A DNA stretch of 64,000 bases from Kitasatospora aureofaciens (GTDB taxonomy: Bacteria > Actinomycetota > Actinomycetes > Streptomycetales > Streptomycetaceae), in NCBI RefSeq assembly GCF_019192735.1, contig NZ_JAHTKP010000023.1:1-64000 (forward strand), written 5' to 3'. Shown here in pieces: positions 58,477 to 64,000 of the stretch (positions within the stretch are counted from its first letter, which is position 1; the number at the start of each line of letters is the position of its first letter). A program made the translations under genes and the position numbers. The notes beneath the pieces are model-generated. The model searched no databases and had not been told where the DNA came from. It worked only from the letters and a program-made list of their open reading frames with translations.

Positions 58477-58570
58477 CGGCCGCCCCACAGGGGCGGCCGT
58501 TGAACGGATGCCATCGAGCGGGTGAACCCGGCTCCGACCGGACCGCCCGGCTCTCCACAGCCGGGCGGTC
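58477..58570 (-). terminator. Two consecutive hairpins after the sialidase-like gene
   Basis: CGGCCGCCCC-ACA-GGGGCGGCCG (58477-58499) and GACCGCCCGGCT-N6-AGCCGGGCGGTC (58541-58570), both perfect. They separate the exoprotein gene (stop 58627) from the hypothetical gene read in the same direction. Confidence 0.75.
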
Positions 58571-58626
58571 AGGTGATCGACGCGTGAAGCTTTCACGCCC
58601 GCGACCTGGGAGCTACCGCTGCCGGG

Positions 58627-60483
58627 TCACTTGTGCGGGATCTGGACCGACGTCACCAACTGCTGCTGCAGGTGGCCCGGGTTGGTGCCGTCGTCGTATG
58701 TGCTGACGGAGGTGGTGTAGTCGGTCGTACCGCCCACCGTGTTGCCGAAGTAATCGCCGATGAAGGTGTTCCCGCTCTCGACCGGGGAGTCGAGTTGGGG
58801 GTCGAAGGAGTGGGCGCTGAGGCGGATGTTGTGCCCGATCGGGGTGAGGGTCGGGTCGTAGAACTGGATGCTGGTGTTCACGCAGTAGTTGGCGGCGCCG
58901 TAGGGGGCGCCGGGGTGCTTGGGGTTGGCGGTGTCGAGGGCGAGGCCGGCGGCCGTGGCCTCGGGGGTGCCGGCGGCGGGGCAGGCGAGGCGGCGGTCGT
59001 AGAAGGCGACGCTGACGGTGCCGTCGGCGGCCGTGGTGAGGTTCGGCTGGAACTCGTCGACCGGTGCCGCGTTGTCGTTGGCCAGGATCGGCGTGCTCCA
59101 GGTGGTGCCGCCGTCGTAGGAGGCGGTGAGGAGGACGTTGACGACGCCCGTGCTGTAGTCGTCGTACGCGACGTAGAGCGGGTAGTGGCCGTTCACCGGC
59201 TGCGCACCGAGGGTGAAGGTGTCCTCGATGCCGTCGCGGAACGTGGTGTTGGCGTACTCGCCGGGCGGCGGGGTGATGTTGCCCTGGACCGTGGACACCG
59301 TGGACCAGGTCTGCCCGCCGTCGTGGGAGACGTCGAGGAAGATCGTGTCGCAGCAGAACCGGTGCGCCGGATCGGAGTTGGTGAGGGTGGTGTACACCGT
59401 GCCGTCGGGGGCGACGTGCGGCAGCAGGTAGGTGGCGCCCTGCGGGGTGCTGGGCGGCTCGGGGAGCACCTGCGGGGTCGACCAGTCGGTGTGGGTGCCG
59501 TCGGGGCGGGCGTCGGCGTACGCGACGTACGGCACGGCGGTCTTGCTGTGGAAGTCGACCCACATCGCGTAGATGCGGTTGAGGTGCGGGCTGCCCGGGT
59601 TGGTGTCGATGGCGATCCACTGCTTGTCGGGGCCGTTGCCGATGCTGTCGTAGGTCGCGACGTAGTCGGGGTGGCCGCCGTGGGTGCTGAGCCACCGGGT
59701 GGCGGTGGTGGAGCCGTGCGGGCGGACGGCGACCGAGATGACCTGGGACGGGACGGCCGGGTTGGGCTCCTGCGAGGCGCCGGGGGTGAAGTCGTGGCTG
59801 CCGTCGGGATCGTAGAAGAACTGGTAGGGCAGCAGCAGTGAGTAGTAGTTGCCCCAGGTGTCGAAGGCGCCGACGGGGTCGGTGTTGTCGGTCCAGCCCT
59901 CGTAGCCGGGGATGTGGCCCTGGACCGGCCAGCTGTGCCCGCCGTCGTAGGATTCGTAGAAGCCGAGCAGGTGGTTGTAGCCCTCCGGGCTGACCACCCA
60001 TTTCGAGGCGCCGATGAGGTGGTTGGGGTCGGTCGGGTCGACCCGCAGGTCCGACTCCGAGTGGCCCTTGACCAGCATCGGGGTGGCGGCCGGGTAGCCC
60101 GGGTTGCTGCCGGCCTGGGTGGCGTACGGGCCGGCGGCGCCGGTGTCCTCGCCGGTGGTGGCGCCCGTGGCCGGGCAGGGCGTCATGCCGCTGTAGCCCT
60201 CGGCCGGGCCGCTGTTGACGGTGTACGTCACCTCGGGGCGGAAGCAGCTCGTCCGACCGGCGGTGGCCAGCACGTTGGTGACGTGGTCGGCCGCCTGGCT
60301 GGCGGCGTAGGCGGCGTCGGTCTGGGTGCCCTGCGGGAGGACGGGGCCGGTCGCCGAGGCGGGGTACGGGGATAGGAGGGAGAGGCCGAGCAGAGCGGGG
60401 CCGAGCAGCATGGCAAGTCTTCTGGCACGCAAAGGGAGAAGCCTCCTGAGGGCGTGGGAGACGAGCATCGGGGGCGCGGTCAT
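58627..60483 (-). CDS. Secreted BNR/sialidase-like beta-propeller protein
   Basis: 618 aa. Signal with Arg-rich N region and hydrophobic core (about residues 24-45, ending PASA). The mature part has several Asp-box-like motifs (YDGGHSW, SHDGGQTWST, SYDGGTTWST) characteristic of six-bladed sialidase/BNR propellers. No convincing Arg triad of true sialidases is visible, so enzymatic activity is uncertain. ATG 60483 has a GGGGG stretch upstream; ATG 60468 is an alternative. It begins 29 bp after the S53 protease stop, so the two are probably co-expressed. Confidence 0.85.
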   Translation of the reverse strand: MTAPPMLVSHALRRLLPLRARRLAMLLGPALLGLSLLSPYPASATGPVLPQGTQTDAAYAASQAADHVTNVLATAGRTSCFRPEVTYTVNSGPAEGYSGMTPCPATGATTGEDTGAAGPYATQAGSNPGYPAATPMLVKGHSESDLRVDPTDPNHLIGASKWVVSPEGYNHLLGFYESYDGGHSWPVQGHIPGYEGWTDNTDPVGAFDTWGNYYSLLLPYQFFYDPDGSHDFTPGASQEPNPAVPSQVISVAVRPHGSTTATRWLSTHGGHPDYVATYDSIGNGPDKQWIAIDTNPGSPHLNRIYAMWVDFHSKTAVPYVAYADARPDGTHTDWSTPQVLPEPPSTPQGATYLLPHVAPDGTVYTTLTNSDPAHRFCCDTIFLDVSHDGGQTWSTVSTVQGNITPPPGEYANTTFRDGIEDTFTLGAQPVNGHYPLYVAYDDYSTGVVNVLLTASYDGGTTWSTPILANDNAAPVDEFQPNLTTAADGTVSVAFYDRRLACPAAGTPEATAAGLALDTANPKHPGAPYGAANYCVNTSIQFYDPTLTPIGHNIRLSAHSFDPQLDSPVESGNTFIGDYFGNTVGGTTDYTTSVSTYDDGTNPGHLQQQLVTSVQIPHK

Positions 60484-60512
60484 CCGCGCCCCCGAAGTCT
60501 TGTGACGGATCG

Positions 60513-61718
60513 TCAGCCGATAAAGGCCGCCGTCCCGTTCGGCGTGCCGAGCCCGGTCGGCCCGTCGTAGCCGGTGCCGGCCGTGCAGAGGTAGGACGGC
60601 GAGCAGCTGCCGTTGGAACCGGAGGTCACGTCGTTCAGCGCCGAAGTGTGCGCGTACGGGTCCGCCGACGGGTAACTGGCGCTCGGCGTACCGGCGTCGG
60701 CGTAGACGCCCGCGATGATCGGGGCGGCGACGCTGGTGCCGCCGTAGACCGTCCAGCCGGTGCCGCCGTAGGTCTGGTAGACGGCGACCCCGGTGGCCGG
60801 GTCGGCCACGGCCGCGACGTCGGCGACAGTGCGGTGGGTGCAGCCGCCGTCCTTCTGCCAGGTGGGCTTGCTGTCGTACGCGGAGCACCCGGAGCCCGCG
60901 CCACTCCACGCCGTCTCGCTCCAACCACGGGTGTTGGAGGCCCGGTTGAGCGAGGTGCCGCCGACCGCCGTGACGTACCGCGAGGCCGCCGGGTACTGCG
61001 CGCCGTAGCCGGAGTCACCCGAGCTCACGGTGATCGCGACACCCGGGTGGTTGTAGTAACTGGCGTCGTAGGACGTGTCGTTGGAGGACTCGGCGCCGCC
61101 GTAGCTGTTGGAGACGAACTTCGCCCCGAGCCGGACGGCAGTGTTGACCCCGGTACCGAGGTTCGCGGTGGTGGCGCTCGACGCCTCGACCAGGATGATC
61201 TTCGCGTTCGGCGCGATCGCGGAGACCATGTCCAGGTCGAGCGAGATCTCGCCGGCCCAGCCGCTGCTGTTGCGCGGGTAGCTGGTGCCGCCGTTCTGAT
61301 TGACCTTCTTGAAGCAGCCGTTGGCGGTGGTGCAGGCCGGCAGGCCGAACTGCGCGCGGTAGACCGCGAGATCGGACTCGGCGTTGGGGTCGTTGTAGGC
61401 GTCGACGATGGCGACGGTCTGCCCGGCCCCGCCGTTCGCGCCGAGGTGGTAGGCGCTCAGCAGGTCGGCCGGGCCATAGCCGGAGGGAGCTGCTGCGCTC
61501 AGGGGGAGGCCCTGCGCGGTGCCGAGAACGTGGAGGGCGTGGCACGAGACGGTGTCACCGGCGGCGAGGGTGGCGCAGGACCGGACCCACGAGGTCCCGC
61601 CCTTGCTGAAGACCTGGGCGCCCTGCGCACCGGCGGGGGCCGCGGTGGCGAGCGCGGGGAGAGTGGCGAGGGTGAGGGCGGCGGTCACGAACGAGCTGTG
61701 GCGGATGCGGGTACGCAA
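60513..61718 (-). CDS. Secreted S53 (sedolisin/kumamolisin-like) serine protease
   Basis: 401 aa. Sec signal about 1-33. Catalytic Glu157 and Asp161 in GEISLDLDM, oxyanion Asp in SSGDSGYG and nucleophile Ser in YGGTSVAAPIIAG (about 335). C-terminal GYDGPTGLGTPNG resembles the calcium site of the family. The pro-region is only some 50 residues, far shorter than the roughly 180-residue prodomain of classical sedolisins, yet similar short forms are common in Streptomyces. Start TTG 61718 has AGGAGG 7 nt upstream; no better start exists. Confidence 0.9.
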   Translation of the reverse strand: MRTRIRHSSFVTAALTLATLPALATAAPAGAQGAQVFSKGGTSWVRSCATLAAGDTVSCHALHVLGTAQGLPLSAAAPSGYGPADLLSAYHLGANGGAGQTVAIVDAYNDPNAESDLAVYRAQFGLPACTTANGCFKKVNQNGGTSYPRNSSGWAGEISLDLDMVSAIAPNAKIILVEASSATTANLGTGVNTAVRLGAKFVSNSYGGAESSNDTSYDASYYNHPGVAITVSSGDSGYGAQYPAASRYVTAVGGTSLNRASNTRGWSETAWSGAGSGCSAYDSKPTWQKDGGCTHRTVADVAAVADPATGVAVYQTYGGTGWTVYGGTSVAAPIIAGVYADAGTPSASYPSADPYAHTSALNDVTSGSNGSCSPSYLCTAGTGYDGPTGLGTPNGTAAFIG

Positions 61719-62065
61719 CGGGATGCCTCCTGCGGTCTGGGGGTGAACCTGGGGCAGTGCGTCCGAAACTGACGGGTCGTCCGGATCTGGGGGCGCCGGT
61801 CGACTCGGCGTGATGACGGTAGGTGACCGGGGTTACGTCAACAAGGCCGCCAACGCGAACTTGACGCTCCGTTGACCGAACCCCGGCGGCCGCTTTCCCC
61901 GCGGCGGCATGACGTCCGACGGCGAACGCCGAGGCGGGAACACCCTGCCGACCGCCGGACACCTACCGATCGTTCGGCCGGTCCGGACCAAGTCGGGCCG
62001 GGAGCGCGGACCGATGGCGCGTCAAACCCGGGCCGATCGCGGGATCCGCCCGACCACCTGGGACG
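61719..62065. promoter_or_regulatory. 347-bp divergent intergenic region
   Basis: Lies between the S53 protease and a TetR gene. It contains several TTGAC-type elements around 61835-61880 on both strands and a perfect 10-bp palindrome GGTCCGGACC (61980-61989), which could be the TetR operator. No coding frame here has a supportable start or homology. Confidence 0.4.
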
Positions 62066-62683
62066 ATGGGAGGCATGAGCGAGGCCAGAGCCCGAGCCGG
62101 CGAACGCGGCGGACGCAGGCGCAGAGACCCCGAAGCGACGTACGCGGCGCTGGTCGACGCGCTCCTGGAACTGGTCGCGGAGAGCGGCCGGGAGCCGTCG
62201 GGCAAGGCGATCGCGGAGCGGGCCGGGGTGTCCGAGCGCACGGTGTTCGTGCACTTCGCCGACCGCGAGGCCCTGTACGTGGCGGCCGCCGTCCGTCAGG
62301 CGCAGCGCTGGCAGGGGCTGGCGGAGCCCGTACCCGCCGACTGGCCGACCGAGCGGCGGGTCGCGGCGCTGCTGGCGCAACGCGAGCGGATGTACGCGGT
62401 GATGACGCCGATCCGGGTGATCGGGCTCGGCCTGGAGAGCCAGTCGCCGGGCCTGCGGACGGTCATGCGCGAGGGCGACGCGTGGCTGCGGGCCGACGTC
62501 GCGCGCGTGCTGGCCCCGGAGTTGGACCGCACCGCGGACGCCGACGCGCCGGGCGGCCTGCTGGACGCGCTGGACGCGGCCGTGTCGTGGGCGGCCTGGA
62601 ACCATCTGACGGAGCGGCGCGGCCTGTCGCCCGCCCACGCCCGGACGGCGCTCGGCCGCATGCTCTCCGCGCTACTGGCGTGA
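62066..62683 (+). CDS. TetR-family transcriptional regulator
   Basis: 205 aa. HTH about residues 25-70 (ALLELVAESGREPSGKAIAERAGVSERTVFVHFADREALY region), followed by a helical ligand domain. An ATG at 62075 sits directly after GGGAGG, too close to serve as its SD, so 62066 is used; both are possible. Probable targets are the downstream alkylsulfatase gene or itself. Confidence 0.88.
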   Translation: MGGMSEARARAGERGGRRRRDPEATYAALVDALLELVAESGREPSGKAIAERAGVSERTVFVHFADREALYVAAAVRQAQRWQGLAEPVPADWPTERRVAALLAQRERMYAVMTPIRVIGLGLESQSPGLRTVMREGDAWLRADVARVLAPELDRTADADAPGGLLDALDAAVSWAAWNHLTERRGLSPAHARTALGRMLSALLA

Positions 62684-62705
62684 CCGCCCTACTGGCGCAA
62701 CCCTG

Positions 62706-62860
62706 CTACCGGCGCGACCGGCCGGCCGCTGAGCGGCGGGCTGCCCACGCGCCGAGCCACCCCACCGGGAGCCAGAGCAGCGGGCCGGCGACCATCCGGG
62801 TCGCGCCGAGCCAGAAGAGGTTTCCGGCCGCGTAGAGCGGGATCTCCAGCGGGTGGGTCC
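62706..62860 (-). pseudogene. C-terminal remnant of a membrane protein
   Basis: On the minus strand the frame ending in TAG 62706 reads LEIPLYAAGNLFWLGATRM and VAGPLLWLPVGWLGAWAARR. It contains a convincing membrane segment and a basic C-terminal tail, but it is closed upstream by a stop near 62860 and has no start or RBS. I take it as the left-over end of a deleted gene. Confidence 0.4.
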
Positions 62861-62899
62861 GGTGTCACGGCGGCCTCCGTGCCATGTCGTCGGGCAATC

Positions 62900-62955
62900 G
62901 GACCAGGGCGGTCGGAGCAGGGCGGTCGGAGCAGGGCGGTCGGAGCAGGGCGGTC
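62900..62955. repeat. Four tandem copies of a 14-bp unit
   Basis: GGACCAGGGCGGTC followed by three identical GGAGCAGGGCGGTC units (62914, 62928, 62942). It lies in the promoter region of the alkylsulfatase gene, just upstream of a dyad operator candidate. Confidence 0.9.
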
Positions 62956-62970
62956 CAGGCACATCTTGCG

Positions 62971-62997
62971 CACTATTACAGTCGCTCTGCAATAGTG
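62971..62997. promoter_or_regulatory. Operator candidate upstream of alkylsulfatase gene
   Basis: CACTATTACAG (62971-62981), TCGCT, CTGCAATAGTG (62987-62997): 10 of 11 positions pair. It is AT-rich compared with its surroundings and lies 51 bp before the start codon, as expected for a TetR-type operator. A smaller GGGGA-N4-TCCCC dyad follows at 63003-63016. Confidence 0.65.
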
Positions 62998-63047
62998 GTT
63001 GCGGGGAAATCTCCCCAACCCTGCAGCGATGAAGCGATGGAGCGGCC

Positions 63048-64000
63048 ATGACAACGACGAACGCGGCGCAGGCACCTGACGACCTCGCGGACGCCGACCG
63101 CGGCTTCATCGCCCGCCTCGACCCGTGCGTCGTCCGGGACCCCGACGGCCGGGCGGTGTGGGACAACGACGCCTACGCGTTCCTCGCCGAGGAGTGCCCG
63201 CCCACCGCGAACCCGTCGCTGTGGCGGCAGAGCCGCCTCACCGCCCGCCAGGGCCTGTACGAGGTGGTGCCCGGCGTCTACCAGGTCCGCGGCCTGGACC
63301 TCTCCAACATCACCTTCGTCGAGGGCGAGCGCGGCGTGCTCGTCATCGACCCGCTGATCAGCGCCGAGGTCGCGGCGGCCGCGCTCGCCCTCTACCGTGC
63401 GCACCGGGGCCCCCGCCCGGTCACCGCCGTGCTGTACACGCACTGCCACGTCGACCACTTCGGCGGCGTGCACGGCGTGGTCGACCGGCACGCGGTGGCG
63501 TCCGGCGAGGTGCCCGTCCTCGCCCCCGCCGGGTTCCTGGAGCACGCCGCCGGCGAGAACGTGATGACCGGCCCGGCCATGGCCCGCCGCGCCGCGTACA
63601 TGTACGGCGCCGCCCTGCCCAAGGGCCCGGCCGGGCAGATCGGCTGCGGCCTGGGCCAGACCACCTCGCTCGGGTCGGTCGGCCTGATCGCCCCGACCTT
63701 GGACATCACCGCGACCGGCCAGGAGGAGGTGGTGGACGGCGTCCGGATGGTCTTCCAGCTCTCCCCCGGCAGCGAGGCCCCGGCCGAGATGAACATCCAC
63801 TTCCCGGAGCTGCGCCTGCTCTGCGCCGCCGAGAACGCCTGCCACACCCTGCACAACGTGCTCACCCTGCGCGGCGCCCCGGTCCGCGACCCGAGCGCCT
63901 GGGCCCGGTACCTCACCGAGACCGTCCGGCTCTTCGCGGACACCACGGACACCGTCTTCGCCTCCCACCACTGGCCGACCTGGGGAGCCGACCGGGTCGT
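63048..64000 (+). CDS. Type III (metallo-beta-lactamase) alkylsulfatase, 3' end cut by window
   Basis: At least 317 residues, open to the window end. ATG 63048 with GGAG 5 nt upstream. N-terminal RGLDLSNITFVEGERGVLVIDPLISAE leads into the di-zinc motif YTHCHVDHFGG (His132, His134, Asp136, His137), then CAAENACHTLHNVLTLRGAPVRD, which matches the SdsA1/YjcS linear alkylsulfatase family. These hydrolyse primary alkyl sulfates such as SDS. The position between the two metal histidines, usually Ser, is Cys133 here. No signal peptide, so intracellular, unlike SdsA1. Confidence 0.92.
   Translation, partial: MTTTNAAQAPDDLADADRGFIARLDPCVVRDPDGRAVWDNDAYAFLAEECPPTANPSLWRQSRLTARQGLYEVVPGVYQVRGLDLSNITFVEGERGVLVIDPLISAEVAAAALALYRAHRGPRPVTAVLYTHCHVDHFGGVHGVVDRHAVASGEVPVLAPAGFLEHAAGENVMTGPAMARRAAYMYGAALPKGPAGQIGCGLGQTTSLGSVGLIAPTLDITATGQEEVVDGVRMVFQLSPGSEAPAEMNIHFPELRLLCAAENACHTLHNVLTLRGAPVRDPSAWARYLTETVRLFADTTDTVFASHHWPTWGADRV

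Noticed and set aside
62900..62955. CRISPR-like array
   Set aside because: Units are 14 bp and directly abutting without spacers, so this is a simple tandem repeat.
62672..63166. Minus-strand frames over the tandem repeats and alkylsulfatase start
   Set aside because: The translation consists of repeated PTALLRPP units from the 14-bp repeats; no RBS, and antisense to a clear sulfatase gene.

Overview
This is very GC-rich actinobacterial chromosomal DNA. GTG and TTG starts with AGGAGG-type ribosome binding sites, mycothiol-type enzymes, WYL, MocR and DesKR-type regulators, and many secreted proteins of the kind found in Streptomyces all point to Streptomycetaceae (Streptomyces or Kitasatospora; I cannot separate these by eye). 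The window starts at a contig end: bases 4-73 are not genomic but an error-bearing copy of an Illumina P5/i5/Read-1 adapter, so the first gene is cut by the assembly and not by biology.

Region 1 (74-21.4 kb) is the left-truncated end of a biosynthetic gene cluster. Eight tightly spaced minus-strand genes read, in transcription order: FADH2-dependent halogenase, cation/proton antiporter, MIO-type aromatic amino acid ammonia-lyase/aminomutase, secreted Ntn-type penicillin acylase, small membrane protein, dimodular NRPS (C-A-PCP-C-A-PCP), AspH-type 2-oxoglutarate hydroxylase, and a KS-AT-KR polyketide synthase that runs into the contig end. The first A domain carries the textbook glycine code (DILQLGLIWK). 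The second has a code I cannot place (DATELSNLAK). The logic suggests a halogenated aromatic-derived unit joined to Gly, a second (possibly basic, possibly beta-hydroxylated) amino acid and a reduced malonate unit, with the acylase available for periplasmic or extracellular maturation. Upstream sits a control region: a LuxR-type HTH-only regulator, a divergently transcribed 55-aa secreted peptide, and an XRE-HTH/TPR-like regulator. Their promoters contain clear palindromes. This set looks like a candidate peptide-pheromone (RRNPP-like) switch for the cluster.

Region 2 (21.5-43.5 kb) is ordinary accessory and housekeeping DNA: GNAT, DUF2267, NAD synthetase, a DesKR-like two-component system, a mycothiol-dependent-isomerase-like protein, an HSL-family hydrolase with a divergent OhrR/MarR regulator, a secreted beta-propeller, a DUF6817-like/ketopantoate reductase fusion with a divergent LysR, a MITE-like repeat, a cold-shock protein, a thioredoxin/TetR operon with tandem palindromic operators, enoyl-CoA hydratase with divergent MocR, a lipase-like hydrolase, a WYL/DinB pair, an orphan ATP-grasp protein, a sirtuin and a membrane-anchored PP2C/SpoIIE phosphatase.

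Region 3 (43.6-64 kb) is rich in membrane and exported proteins: an orphan FtsX-type permease, DUF3152 protease-like protein, aldo/keto reductase, a Tat-exported hydrolase, MFS exporter, lipoprotein, beta-helix-like secreted protein, copper-chaperone-like HMA protein, a TetR/membrane-protein pair with duplicated operators, a BNR/sialidase-like exoprotein next to an S53 protease, and finally a TetR gene followed by a type III alkylsulfatase cut by the right window edge. I saw no rRNA, tRNA, CRISPR array or intact insertion sequence.
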